Below, piece after piece: positions 26,553 to 36,100 of a stretch of DNA of 64,000 nt. The translations under genes were made by a program, and so were the position numbers. This stretch comes from JAEWWD01 sp964440115 (GTDB lineage Bacteria > Bacillota > Clostridia > Christensenellales > CAG-138): assembly GCA_964440115.1 (NCBI GenBank), contig CAYTPV010000003.1:372001-436000 (forward strand), in the 5' to 3' direction. The notes under the pieces are model-generated. The model was given only the letters and a program-made list of their open reading frames with translations, ran no database searches and had not been told where the DNA came from. Position 1 is the first letter of the stretch. The number at the start of each line of letters is the position of its first letter.

Positions 26553-29453
26553 ATGGAAAACAGGAAAATGCGGACGATACCGATCATCGCAGGAGCTGCA
26601 GCTTTGCTGCTGATTTGTGCCGTGCTGGTCTTCAAGCCATTTCAAAACGTCGGTCCAGCCCCCTCAAAATACGTGCCGGGCGAGCCTCCCAAGGGAGTGT
26701 CGTTCGCGGAGGTTGGGGCGGCAGGGCTGAGTGAACAGGATTGCTTCGCGGCCTACGACCCGGCGCACGACCCTGCCCACCCCGTGTTGGACGCGCCAGT
26801 GAAGGTGTTCATTTCCAACCTCGGTTCCCGTCCGGGGCAGCCAAGACCGCAAGAGCTTGCAAAGGAGTATCCGCAGCTTCTCAAAACCCCGGAACCCGAA
26901 CAAACTCCCGAGCCCACGCCTGCGCCTTCTCCCGGCGCTACACTAAGACCCGGCCTCATATTGCCCGGCGTGCGGCCGGTGCGTCCTTCTCTGCCCAATA
27001 TAGAGCTCCCGAAGCTATACCTGATTGAACCGGACATCAAAACCCCGCAATTCACCGGCAGGGAGTATACGCTCCGCTGGGTCTATACAGCGGGGCGTGA
27101 CGCGACATTCACGGTATCCTTTAGCAGCGACGACGGAAGAAGCTTCACAGCGCTTGATGAAGGCCTGACAGGGGACAGTGTAACACTGACGTTCCCGAAA
27201 ATCGCAGCCGAAGCTTGCGTGCTGCGCGTAACAGCCATGGTTGGCGACATTGCGTACGCGCAGGCGGACACCCGTCCGTTCACGCTTGTGGAATCTCCTA
27301 AAACGCCCGCACCCATAAAAGACTACGTCGATCCGCAGGTGCAATATACAGATATGCCGGGGGGACGCATCACATCCACCGGCGAGCCGGTCTGGTTCAA
27401 AGCGGAAAACAGCGCAAAGGAAGCTGCCAAGCTGATTTGGCAGATCTCGGATCAACCGTTCTGGGGAACAAAGGAAAGCTTCGCCTACGATACGCCGCTT
27501 GTAAGCGGCGAAATCGGCAAGGATGGCGAATTCAGCGTAGACTTGCCCGCGCTGTGCGAGTCTCTAAGCAAACCCTCCGATGATCCACAGATGCCGTTCC
27601 TTTCCAAGCGGGATGTGTATTCGTTTTATGTACGCGCGATAGCGCTTGATCAGAACGGCCTTTGCATCGGCGACCCGGGGCAGGGCATTTTCTTCACCTA
27701 TGGAGCACCGGAAATTCGACCGGATATAAACTTAGGGTCCGCAGCGCAGGACTCCCATATTGGCGTACTCGTACAGATGCCGTACTACACCGAATATGAG
27801 TGGCGGCGAATCGCCCCCGATGTACTCAACCGCGATGTATCCTCCCCATCGGATATGCTGCTGCTGAGCGCCACGGACGGCGATGCAAAAGCCTCCGCCG
27901 CCATGCGCGATGCGGTGCAGGTGGAAATTCAGGTGGCGACATCAGCGTTTTCTACTTCAACCGTACAGGATTACAAACAGCCGGCAGGGCTGGTGTACAG
28001 CTATGTCGACACCGCGCCGGACGTATGCGAGACCGTTGACGGCTATTCGTACATGACGCCCTGGTACCACGGCATAGAATACAAGGAGTTTGCGCTGAAA
28101 AAGGAAGAACTGGATAAGCTGGGCGGCATCTATTACTACGCCCGTGCCGTATTCTATGTGCCGGATCAGGAAAACCCCTCCGCGCTGCGTCCCGTGCCGT
28201 CTGAAACGCTGACCATCGCCTACCGAGTCACCAAAGCCGCGCAGAACGAGGTAAAGCAGGTAACGGTGCGATCCGATCTGCCTTTCGTGCAGTTCCTGCG
28301 CTATGTACCCGTACAGTGGGCCGACCCGAACTACGACGAGAATTTCGAGGTGACACGGCATATCGAAGCCGAGGAAATGTGCTTTTCCATCAAGAAGACG
28401 GACGGGAGCGGGGATTTCCTGTTGCCCTACGATTTGCACATTGCCAAATATGGCTGGTCGCGCGAGCAATACCAGCAGAAGCTCGACGAGATGCTGCCGA
28501 TAGGCGCGAGCTTCCACTATGTAAAATCCGAACCGGCGGGATTCTGGCACGAGTTCTTCTCGCTGCTGTCGGATATCTATAATTCCGTAAAGGATGCTTA
28601 CGCCGGCGCCAAGGACGCCGTCATATCTACAATCGACTATATCCCGCTCATCGGCGACGACGCGCGCGAGTACCTGAAAAAGGCGGCGCGGATCGCCATA
28701 GACTACGGCCTTGCCTCTATCGGCTTGCCGCCCAGCCTGCCCAATCTGGACGTACTGGCGGAGGGCTCCATGGATTATGTGCTGCGGGTGGCAGTCGACG
28801 AAGCGCTTAAGCAGGCGGGCGTACCGGCGGACAGCGCAGCCGCAAAGGAAATTACGGAGCAGGTGACCAAGCAGGTGGCGGAAGGCATGGCGAACGGTTT
28901 GAAAGACGCCATGATCGCCACGCGGCAAAATCCCTTCAACGTGGATTTCCTGCGGCTATCCACCAAAACGTTGTACCGGCCCGCGTATGTGGATGTGATG
29001 GTATCCAATTACTCCGATATTCACGCTTCCCCCGGTGGAACGCTGGGCATGAGCTTCGGCGACTCCACACGCGTATACAAGCCAAGCGTCGTTCCCATTC
29101 CGCCGCTCAAGACGGGTGAATTTACCATTATCCGCGTATACCTCGACCATGTGCGCAATCTATACGACGGCTATGGCAAATACTTCGACGACATCTACTA
29201 CGGCAAGTCGCACCAGCCCTTCCAATTCCGGCTGTATACCATGTTCGGCCTGCCCGACGCGAAGGAAGCGGCCAAGGCGCAGGGGCTTGCCGCTGCACCT
29301 CTGCCCTATGTGACGGAGTACGCTTACGATCACGCACCCTACGAATATGTCCGTTCATTTGTGCCGGCAGCGGCGATATTGGAGGAGGATGGCTCCGTAA
29401 ACCCGACTGACTATTTCGATAAGCCTGCCGCTACACCAAATGACCAGGGCTAG
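26553..29453 (+). CDS. Large membrane-anchored exported protein, unknown family
   Basis: 966 aa. One N-terminal membrane anchor (IPIIAGAAALLLICAVLVF) with no signal cleavage site seen, then a PEQTPEPTPAPSP linker, an Ig-like beta region (FTGREYTLRWVYTAGRDATF) and a long body. Near residue 680-790 there is an amphipathic, helix-rich part (DIYNSVKDAYAGAKDAVIST; AAKEITEQVTKQVAEGMANG). GGGAGGG lies 7 nt before the ATG. Eighty-one bp ahead of a transglutaminase lipoprotein on the same strand, so both are probably surface proteins of one operon. Confidence 0.78.
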   Translation: MENRKMRTIPIIAGAAALLLICAVLVFKPFQNVGPAPSKYVPGEPPKGVSFAEVGAAGLSEQDCFAAYDPAHDPAHPVLDAPVKVFISNLGSRPGQPRPQELAKEYPQLLKTPEPEQTPEPTPAPSPGATLRPGLILPGVRPVRPSLPNIELPKLYLIEPDIKTPQFTGREYTLRWVYTAGRDATFTVSFSSDDGRSFTALDEGLTGDSVTLTFPKIAAEACVLRVTAMVGDIAYAQADTRPFTLVESPKTPAPIKDYVDPQVQYTDMPGGRITSTGEPVWFKAENSAKEAAKLIWQISDQPFWGTKESFAYDTPLVSGEIGKDGEFSVDLPALCESLSKPSDDPQMPFLSKRDVYSFYVRAIALDQNGLCIGDPGQGIFFTYGAPEIRPDINLGSAAQDSHIGVLVQMPYYTEYEWRRIAPDVLNRDVSSPSDMLLLSATDGDAKASAAMRDAVQVEIQVATSAFSTSTVQDYKQPAGLVYSYVDTAPDVCETVDGYSYMTPWYHGIEYKEFALKKEELDKLGGIYYYARAVFYVPDQENPSALRPVPSETLTIAYRVTKAAQNEVKQVTVRSDLPFVQFLRYVPVQWADPNYDENFEVTRHIEAEEMCFSIKKTDGSGDFLLPYDLHIAKYGWSREQYQQKLDEMLPIGASFHYVKSEPAGFWHEFFSLLSDIYNSVKDAYAGAKDAVISTIDYIPLIGDDAREYLKKAARIAIDYGLASIGLPPSLPNLDVLAEGSMDYVLRVAVDEALKQAGVPADSAAAKEITEQVTKQVAEGMANGLKDAMIATRQNPFNVDFLRLSTKTLYRPAYVDVMVSNYSDIHASPGGTLGMSFGDSTRVYKPSVVPIPPLKTGEFTIIRVYLDHVRNLYDGYGKYFDDIYYGKSHQPFQFRLYTMFGLPDAKEAAKAQGLAAAPLPYVTEYAYDHAPYEYVRSFVPAAAILEEDGSVNPTDYFDKPAATPNDQG

Positions 29454-29534
29454 TTAGCCTCTCGTTGGTGGCATATTGGGGTATATTTCCCAGGCAATAC
29501 CAACGGTTGAACCCATAAATCAAGGTGTTTTTCC

Positions 29535-31166
29535 ATGAAATTGCAGCGACCAATATTCTGTATTCTTTTATGCCTGCTGCTGGGCGGATGCGCGCACAAC
29601 CTGCCGCAGCCCATCCAGAGTCCCATTCCCACATGCACGCCGGAGCCGCCCAGACCACGCGTACAGTCGATATCACTTGAAATCGACCCGCCCGTAGAGG
29701 AGGCGGATACCGCCGACCCCTATGCAAACATCAATCCCAATACGCTCTCGATTTACCATCCCGATCGGGAACTGTACAACTACCTGTATCGGGCGGCGTA
29801 CGCGCACGAGCCGAGCGCCGATGTTTCGGGCTTTGACCTGACGGATAGAGAGAAGAGCGCCGCCGCGGAGAGCCTCTACTCCGCTTGCGGTTACGAACTG
29901 TTTGATCTTAGCCGCATCAAGCTGAGCGGCGATCACAATACGGTCAAATTCCGTTATACGGATATGGATGCACCGGCAATCGCGAGAGACAGGGAAACGC
30001 TGTTTGCGCGGCTGAGTCATCTGAAGAACAATGTAGTAAAAACTGATGATACGGATTTGCAGAAGCTTGTGGGAATCTATCAATTCATCTGCGCCAATTC
30101 GGACTATTCTTCCAATATGGAAGACTATGCGACATTTACGCCGTATGGCATACTGGTGCGCAATCAGGGCATCTGCGGCGGATACGCCGAGCTCATGTGC
30201 AGCACGCTTACAAAGCTGGGGCTAAGCGTGGACTATGCGTGCACGGAAGCGCATGCCTGGAATATCGTCAAGCTTGACGGTACGTATTACCACACGGACG
30301 TCACCTGGGGCGTGGGCAACGAATGGGATAAGCGCAACAACAGCCGGTATCTATTTATGGACGATGCCTTCCGCAAGCAAAGCATTATCGATTCCGGCTA
30401 CGCCGCGGAACCCATGATACTCGGCTATCCCGGCGGTGATCGCGGCGCTCCGCCCGCGTGCACGGATACCAGCCTGAACGCGTATGCAGATGGCTTCTGC
30501 TACGCGTTTGATGTGGAACACAATACGGCATATATCAGCGATGCGGACAGCATAGACGCAATGAATTTGGACTGCACGAACAGACGCACACTCATTCAGG
30601 GCGATTCGTGCTATTCAATGGTGTATTTTGACGAAATGCTGTATTACCTCAGCGCCAATGACGGATTTCTTTACCGTCTCACGCAGGATGGGAACAAGGA
30701 GCTACTCGACGATTCAGGCGCTTTCTGGTATCTGGAGCAAAAAGGCGCAACGCTGTATTACTGCGCGGATACTTCGGGCGCAGGCAACAAAAGCATTCCG
30801 CTTCTTACGCTGCCGGAAGAAACAAAAACCGGGACGATGCTGGAGGAAACAAGTGTGCCGCGCAGCCGATCGTTCAGTATCCGCATTCAATTCTCTTTGC
30901 CCATGGCGGGTGATCAGGATTGGAACAAGGCAGTGTATCTGACGGACGACGCAGGAAACGCCATCCCGTGTTCGTTCTCGTATGACGAGACCAATACCAC
31001 ATTGAAACTGCGTCCGCTGTGCTATGTGGATGGGTATACAAGCGTCGCCGCGTATGTAACGGGCAATGCCGAGGCGCAAAACGGAAAAACGTCGGGGGAA
31101 TGCACCGGTATGCGGGTGCGGATTGCATCCGAAGCGGAAGTGGAAGAGACCCCGGCCACGAAGTAA
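29535..31166 (+). CDS. Lipoprotein with transglutaminase-like domain
   Basis: 543 aa. Lipobox LLGGC after a short signal. A transglutaminase-type core at about residues 175-260 has the triad order Cys (NQGICGGYAELM), His (TEAHAWNIVKLDG) and Asp (YYHTDVTWGVG). The later part resembles a beta-propeller of display-style repeats (DSCYSMVYFDEMLYYLSAND) and ends in a bacterial Ig-like segment. It could cross-link or trim surface proteins; the substrate could be its neighbour, but this is inference. Confidence 0.85.
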   Translation: MKLQRPIFCILLCLLLGGCAHNLPQPIQSPIPTCTPEPPRPRVQSISLEIDPPVEEADTADPYANINPNTLSIYHPDRELYNYLYRAAYAHEPSADVSGFDLTDREKSAAAESLYSACGYELFDLSRIKLSGDHNTVKFRYTDMDAPAIARDRETLFARLSHLKNNVVKTDDTDLQKLVGIYQFICANSDYSSNMEDYATFTPYGILVRNQGICGGYAELMCSTLTKLGLSVDYACTEAHAWNIVKLDGTYYHTDVTWGVGNEWDKRNNSRYLFMDDAFRKQSIIDSGYAAEPMILGYPGGDRGAPPACTDTSLNAYADGFCYAFDVEHNTAYISDADSIDAMNLDCTNRRTLIQGDSCYSMVYFDEMLYYLSANDGFLYRLTQDGNKELLDDSGAFWYLEQKGATLYYCADTSGAGNKSIPLLTLPEETKTGTMLEETSVPRSRSFSIRIQFSLPMAGDQDWNKAVYLTDDAGNAIPCSFSYDETNTTLKLRPLCYVDGYTSVAAYVTGNAEAQNGKTSGECTGMRVRIASEAEVEETPATK

Positions 31167-31326
31167 AAATGCAGGTTTTTAAAGGCTTTTCGGTGTATCT
31201 TAAAACATTCCTCAGAAAGACTTGAGAAACTTGTAACGCTTTTGTGATGAAAAGCATATGCAGGCTTGATATACTAAAGTTGCAAATGAGAGTTTCTTTA
31301 CCCCTTTTCGTGAACGTGAGAAAAAT

Positions 31327-31356
31327 AAGAGCCGTTTTTCAACGGCTCTTTTTTTG
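31327..31356 (+). terminator. Terminator of the surface-protein operon
   Basis: 10-bp stem AAGAGCCGTT / AACGGCTCTT with TTTC loop (31327-31350), followed by T run. Confidence 0.8.
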
Positions 31357-31386
31357 TTCAAAAAAGAGTGCCTGCGGCACTCTTTT
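31356..31386 (-). terminator. Terminator of the Bce-type permease gene
   Basis: 11-bp stem AAAAGAGTGCC / GGCACTCTTTT with a 3-nt loop; on the minus strand it is followed by TTTTTTGAA. It is also the first hairpin of the family 3 repeat. Confidence 0.75.
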
Positions 31387-31440
31387 GAGTCTGCGGGAAC
31401 CGCCTGCACCACAGGTTCGGTAGACGGTTCCTGTAGGGTA
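31362..31440. repeat. Structured intergenic repeat, family 3, copy 1
   Basis: Hairpin AAAAGAGTGCC/GGCACTCTTTT, then TTTTGAGTCTGCGGGAACCG and a second hairpin AACCGCCTGCACC..GGT..GGTTCCTGTAGGG. The same blocks in the same order occur at 58082-58166 with a different gene context. Confidence 0.7.
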
Positions 31441-31452
31441 TCTTTGTAAGAA

Positions 31453-33168
31453 CTACCACTTCACTATTCTGTAGTACACGCGCGAGGTGAGCAGGTACAC
31501 CGTCAGGTACAGCAGTGCGAACACAACGCACACACCGCCGATGCAGGCGAGCACCAACCCCCAGTCATACAGCATGAAGCTTTGCAGCATACGCGCCATG
31601 ATTTTAGAGGCGAATACCATGTGCAGCAGCGTCATGCCCAGCGGAATGAAGAATACGAGCAATACCTGCCGGTTGATGGCCGCTTTCACCTGCGTATCGT
31701 CCATGCCCACCTTTTGCAGTATCATGAACTGCGCCTTATCCTCCACGCCTTCTGAAATCTGCTTGAAGTAGATGATCAGCACCGTCACCGCCAGGAACAG
31801 CATCCCGAAGAACGCGCCTAGGAACAGCAGTCCGCCATAGAAGCCGTAGCCATCCTCCCGTGCAGTAAACATATCGCTGATATGGAGCCCCTTCGTTTCC
31901 GGGAATGTGGATTTATACAGCGTACGCGCATCCGCGATAAAGGCGAGGCAATCTTCTTCTTTGCCGTCCGCGTCAAACACCATCGTGCCGTCAAAACAGA
32001 TGAGATTTTTGGTATCGACAAACGTGGAGCCTTCTTCCACATAGTTATTGCGGATCGGCTGATCATCCGTCGGGCGGTCATAGGTCAGCTTGTTTTTATC
32101 CGCGCTCAGCACCACATTGTGCTTATCTGCAAGCTGCAGCAGGCCGTCTTCGTATCCTAAAATGGTCTGCGCGGGTGCATCTTTTCCGACGTTTACGCAC
32201 ACGTCAAAGGGATACATGCCCGCGTACATCTGCTCCCGCCCCAGATACAGCGCGAGCGAGCCGGATACCGTGACGATGAGCATGGTGGAAAGTATACAGA
32301 TGGTCGCAAGCGATTTCGCATTCTGCCGCATGCGCTGGAACATGCCGCCGATGGCGATGAAGTTGCGCTGCTTGTAGTAAATCCCCTTGTTGGCGCGCAG
32401 CGCTTTGAGCGCCGCGATGCTGCCGGACGTGAACAGTATGTTTGTTGCGATGATGACGAGTATCGCCAGCAGGAAGAATATTGCGAGCGCTACGCCGGGC
32501 ACGATGGTAGTCCAAGCGTAATAATACGCTGCGATCAGCAGCCCCAGCCCGACCATGGCCAGAGGATACATGAGCACGGAGTCCTTTTCGCCGCGCTTTT
32601 CACTGCTCATCAGCTCCATGGGGCTCGCAAGCCGCACCTGCCGCCGATAGAGCAGCGACGTCACCACGAATACAGCGAAGAACAGCCCGGCTGTGAGGGC
32701 ATACGCAATGGGGGAAATGGAAAATACGCTATTTGGCGCGGCGTGAATAAGCTTTAACAGCAGCAAGAACAGCAGTCTTCCAAACACCAGCGCGCAGACT
32801 GCCCCGCAAACGACGCCCGCACACAGCGTGATGAGGCTTTCCCACACGAGTATGCGCGCGACATGCCGCTTTTCAAGGCCGAGGATGCCGTAAAGCCCGA
32901 ACTCGCGTTTGCGTCTGCCCACGATGAAATTGTTGATGTACACCATGAAGAAGAACGCAAACAGCGCGAACACCACAATACCCAGCGAGAACAGCATGCT
33001 CGCCGTTTTGCCGGTGGGCAGGTTGCTCAGGCTCTTGGAGAACAGCAGCCCGCCTATGAGCAGGAACACACCGCTGATGACGGCGGTGGTCAGAATATAA
33101 GGGTAGTACGTCTTGCGGTTGCGCTTCAAATTGGAGCACGCAAGCCGGAAATAGAACGCCTTAGCCAA
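31453..33168 (-). CDS. bceB: Bce-type ABC transporter permease (FtsX-like)
   Basis: 571 aa from a TTG at 33168, 8 nt inside the ATPase gene, with a run of G upstream. FtsX-type layout of about ten helices: first helix YYPYILTTAVISGVFLLIGG, GRRKREFGLYGILGLEKRHV between helices 2 and 3, and a ~200-residue extracellular domain between later helices (KTAQ-type sensor region about residues 300-470). Such permeases bind peptide antibiotics or lipid II complexes and signal to the partner kinase. Confidence 0.9.
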   Translation of the reverse strand: MAKAFYFRLACSNLKRNRKTYYPYILTTAVISGVFLLIGGLLFSKSLSNLPTGKTASMLFSLGIVVFALFAFFFMVYINNFIVGRRKREFGLYGILGLEKRHVARILVWESLITLCAGVVCGAVCALVFGRLLFLLLLKLIHAAPNSVFSISPIAYALTAGLFFAVFVVTSLLYRRQVRLASPMELMSSEKRGEKDSVLMYPLAMVGLGLLIAAYYYAWTTIVPGVALAIFFLLAILVIIATNILFTSGSIAALKALRANKGIYYKQRNFIAIGGMFQRMRQNAKSLATICILSTMLIVTVSGSLALYLGREQMYAGMYPFDVCVNVGKDAPAQTILGYEDGLLQLADKHNVVLSADKNKLTYDRPTDDQPIRNNYVEEGSTFVDTKNLICFDGTMVFDADGKEEDCLAFIADARTLYKSTFPETKGLHISDMFTAREDGYGFYGGLLFLGAFFGMLFLAVTVLIIYFKQISEGVEDKAQFMILQKVGMDDTQVKAAINRQVLLVFFIPLGMTLLHMVFASKIMARMLQSFMLYDWGLVLACIGGVCVVFALLYLTVYLLTSRVYYRIVKW

Positions 33169-33922
33169 CGTCCGCACCCCCCAGCACAGACAGATTAGCC
33201 ACGATGCGCTCGAAGAACTGCTGGTTATTGTTTTCGCCGCGGTAGATCTGCGAGAATATCTCGCCGTCGCGAATGAACAGCACGCGCGAGGCGTAGCTTG
33301 CGGCAAACGCGCTGTGCGTAACCATCAGTATGGTTTTGCCGGATTGATTGAGCGTTTTGAATATACCCAACAAGTGCGCGGACGATTTGGAATCCAAAGC
33401 CCCGGTGGGCTCATCCGCGAGTATGAGGCGTGGATCGGTGATGACGGCACGGGCTACGGCTGTCCGCTGTTTCTCGCCGCCGGACACCTCGTAGGGGAAC
33501 TTATTCAAAAGCTGCTGGATATTGAGCATCTGCGCGATAGGCACGAGCCTTCGCTCCATCTCCGCGATGGGCGTATTGGAAAGCACGAGCGGCAGCAGAA
33601 TGTTGTCTTTGAGCGAGAAATTATCCAGCAGGTTAAAATCCTGAAATACGAAACCGAGATGCTTCCTGCGGAACTCCGAAAGCTCCCGCTCGCGGATCTG
33701 CGAGAAGCGCTTGCCATCGAGTATTACATCGCCCTCCGTCGGCCTGTCAAGCGAGGCGACGATATTTAAAAGCGTGGTTTTGCCGCTGCCCGAAGGGCCC
33801 ATGATGGCAAGGAACTCGCCTTCGCCCACCTCAAAGCCCACCTGACGAAGCGCGACGCACTGCTGCATGCGCAGTTTGAGGTTATATATCTTCTTGACGT
33901 TCTGTACCTGTAAAAGCTCCAT
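33161..33922 (-). CDS. bceA: Bce-type ABC transporter ATP-binding protein
   Basis: 253 aa from the ATG at 33922 with GGGAGG upstream. Walker A GPSGSGKTTL, Q loop FVFQDFNLLDNFSLKDNILL, signature VSGGEKQRTAVARA, Walker B LILADEPTGALD, H loop VTHSAFAA. It powers the FtsX-like permease and is encoded after the matching kinase/regulator. An intrinsic terminator sits 40 nt upstream, so expression depends on transcripts passing it. Confidence 0.94.
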   Translation of the reverse strand: MELLQVQNVKKIYNLKLRMQQCVALRQVGFEVGEGEFLAIMGPSGSGKTTLLNIVASLDRPTEGDVILDGKRFSQIRERELSEFRRKHLGFVFQDFNLLDNFSLKDNILLPLVLSNTPIAEMERRLVPIAQMLNIQQLLNKFPYEVSGGEKQRTAVARAVITDPRLILADEPTGALDSKSSAHLLGIFKTLNQSGKTILMVTHSAFAASYASRVLFIRDGEIFSQIYRGENNNQQFFERIVANLSVLGGADVG

Positions 33923-33961
33923 AAAACAAACCTCCCATGTCGTTCTGAGGGTATGGTACCG

Positions 33962-33993
33962 AAAAAAAAGCCGCGCAGCCATTGCTGCGGCTT
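33962..33993 (-). terminator. Terminator in the leader of the Bce-type ABC genes
   Basis: Minus strand AAGCCGCAGC pairs with GCTGCGCGGCTT (2-nt bulge, ATGG-like loop), followed by TTTTTT. It is only ~40 nt before the ATPase start; no promoter fits in between. Confidence 0.65.
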
Positions 33994-34052
33994 ACAGCTG
34001 ACGCCCGCAAACGAACAGTTTTGTCACATTAGCATCCATGCACCTAAGCGGC

Positions 34053-34213
34053 AGATACGTTTGAGGGCTCTGCCCTCAATCTTCCGCTTAGGGCCGTAAC
34101 GGCCCTAAGAACCCATCTTCGGGAACGCCCTAGATTAGGGCGTCCCCGAAAAAGGGATTTCAAAGGGACGTGTCCCTTTGGTGGGGTGCAGGGGTGAAAC
34201 CCCTGAAAAAGGC
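34053..34213. repeat. Structured intergenic repeat, family 1, copy 2
   Basis: Hairpins in the same order as at 7881-8040: TTGAGGGCTCTGCCCTCAA, TTAGGGCCGTAACGGCCCTAA, GAACGCCCTAGATTAGGGCG, CAAAGGGACGTGTCCCTTTG, GCAGGGGTGAAACCCCTG. Its last bases form the stop region of the kinase gene. Confidence 0.85.
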
Positions 34214-35202
34214 TATGTATAGAATATTGCTTCCTCCGCCGGCAAAACGAGCGTTACCACGGTGCCTGCGCCCACGCGGGATTGCACGCCAATGCGAATG
34301 CCGAGCGCGTCCGCCGCCTTTTTGGCAAGATACAGACCGATGCCGGAAGCGCGGGTATCCAGCCTGCCGTTGTGGCCGGTATAGCCTTTAGCGAATATAC
34401 GCGGCACATCCTCGGGGCGTATGCCGATACCGGTATCCTCTACAATCAGCTTATTATCCGCAAACCGGACGCGGATGCCGCCTGTCTGCGTGTATTTCAC
34501 TGCATTGGAAAGCACTTGTTCGAGAATGAAGGAAAGCCACCGCCTATCGCTTAAGGCGACCGTGTCGATGGGGTCGATGGCGACGGAAAGCCTCTTGTAC
34601 ACCACCAGCACGCCGAACTTTTTCACGCATTCGTGCACGACTTCGCCTACATTGCAGCGTTCTATAACGAGGTCGGATGAGATATTCTCCAGCTTGACAT
34701 ACCGCAGCGCGAGATCGGCGTACTGTTCAATTTTGAACAGCTCCTGCTTCATAATTCCCGCCTGCTCGGTATCCATCTGCGATAATACAAGCGTGAGCGC
34801 GGCGATGGGCGTTTTGATCTGGTGCACCCACAGCGTATAGTATTCAAGCGATTCGCCGCGCGCAGCGCCAATGCGGGCGCGCAGGCTGTCGTATGCCGCG
34901 CCAAGTTCACAAAGCATGCTCCCATATTCCGCCTGCATTGCGTCAAGAGGCGCGGGAAGCTCGCGCTGTATGCTGAACAGGCCCGCAGCAAGTTCTTTTA
35001 GCGCGCGCTTGCGCCTATAGAACCGCGCGCCGTCCAGCAGCAGCAAAACCACGAGAAAGAAGCTCATGAGCAGAACGGTATAGCGCGCGTATATCATATT
35101 CTGCCCCGCTAAGTACTGCACCAAAAACGTAGCTGCCACCGCTGCAAAATAAAACAGCAGCAGCGACAGCCTGTACCGCAAAAATGCCAAGAGATCATTC
35201 AT
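34213..35202 (-). CDS. bceS: BceS-type intramembrane-sensing histidine kinase
   Basis: 329 aa. Two membrane helices (LSLLLFYFAAVAATFLVQYL; YTVLLMSFFLVVLLLLDGA) joined by a loop of only about ten residues, no outer sensor domain, as in BceS. H box LWVHQIKTPIAALTLVLSQM, N box LEQVLSNAVKY, G boxes DTGIGIRPEDVPRIF and ASGIGLYLAKKAA. I choose the ATG at 35202 because GAGGG is 10 nt upstream; an ATG at 35211 is possible. It senses through the ABC permease. Confidence 0.92.
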   Translation of the reverse strand: MNDLLAFLRYRLSLLLFYFAAVAATFLVQYLAGQNMIYARYTVLLMSFFLVVLLLLDGARFYRRKRALKELAAGLFSIQRELPAPLDAMQAEYGSMLCELGAAYDSLRARIGAARGESLEYYTLWVHQIKTPIAALTLVLSQMDTEQAGIMKQELFKIEQYADLALRYVKLENISSDLVIERCNVGEVVHECVKKFGVLVVYKRLSVAIDPIDTVALSDRRWLSFILEQVLSNAVKYTQTGGIRVRFADNKLIVEDTGIGIRPEDVPRIFAKGYTGHNGRLDTRASGIGLYLAKKAADALGIRIGVQSRVGAGTVVTLVLPAEEAIFYT

Positions 35203-35866
35203 GGACGGCATACCCTCGGCCTTTGTGGGTGACGATACAATCCACTATACCGGCGTCCGCGAGCGTCTTTCGTAAACGGTTGACGTTGACGGTCAGCGTG
35301 TTATCATCCACAAATTCGTCGCTGTCCCACAGCGCGAGCATCAATTGCTCGCGGCTGACGATTTCGCCTTTCTTTGATAACAGCAATTGCAGTATGCGCG
35401 CTTCGTTGCGCGTAAGCGGCGTGCGGCAGCCGTCGTGCACAAGGCACAGGCCGGGCAGATCCAGTGCGGCCGCGCCGATTGTCGGCAGGCTCGGCGTTTC
35501 ATAATCGTAAGTACGGCGCAGCATGGCCTGAATTTTCGCCGTCAGTACCTCCATGCCGACCGGTTTTATGATATAATCGTCCCCGCCCATGTTTACGGCC
35601 ATGACGATATCCATGTTATCCGATCTTGATGATAGGAATATAACTGGCACGCGCGAGGTTTCGCGAATTTTTGAGCACCAGTAATAGCCGTTGTACAGCG
35701 GCAGGGAAATATCCATGAGTATGAGATGCGGCGTTGTACTTTCCACCGCCGCGAGAATATTTGAAAAATCCTCTGCAACGCTGGCGTTGAGCCCCCAGCG
35801 TATCAAATTCTGCCGTATTTCAGACGCGATGACAGCGTCGTCTTCCACAATCAATACCCGGTACAT
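35195..35866 (-). CDS. bceR: BceR-type response regulator
   Basis: 223 aa from the ATG at 35866 (GAGGGTG upstream). Receiver with VEDDAVI and phospho-Asp in LILMDISLPLYNGYYW; winged helix with EARILQLLLSKKGEIVSREQ, NRLRKTLADAG and THKGRGYAV. First gene of the module; overlaps the kinase by 8 nt. Confidence 0.94.
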   Translation of the reverse strand: MYRVLIVEDDAVIASEIRQNLIRWGLNASVAEDFSNILAAVESTTPHLILMDISLPLYNGYYWCSKIRETSRVPVIFLSSRSDNMDIVMAVNMGGDDYIIKPVGMEVLTAKIQAMLRRTYDYETPSLPTIGAAALDLPGLCLVHDGCRTPLTRNEARILQLLLSKKGEIVSREQLMLALWDSDEFVDDNTLTVNVNRLRKTLADAGIVDCIVTHKGRGYAVHE

Positions 35867-36029
35867 ATGGCACCCTCTTATCCGTAAATCATCCAATTGG
35901 TTTCCAATTTCAGTATAACACAGCGGCTAATTATCGTAAAACCGGGCAGGATGGAGGGAAATCTTAAAAATTGCTGAAGTTAATGAATACCCATGCGACG
36001 CAAATTTTTGATACCTGCTCGATGGTTTC

Positions 36030-36100
36030 AAGGTATCGCCGCCTCGGGCGGCGACGATATTCTTTTTATGCAGGGGGGAACTTACGTTCCCCCCTGCACT
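36030..36100. repeat. Single REP-like end with strong hairpin (family 2, copy B)
   Basis: AAGGTATCGCCGCCTCGGGC through GGCGACGATATTC (36030-36063) matches the left end of the element at 10424. It is followed by a perfect 12-bp stem GCAGGGGGGAAC / GTTCCCCCCTGC (about 36069-36096). No inverted right end is found. The remaining gap 35867-36264 holds no convincing gene. Confidence 0.6.
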
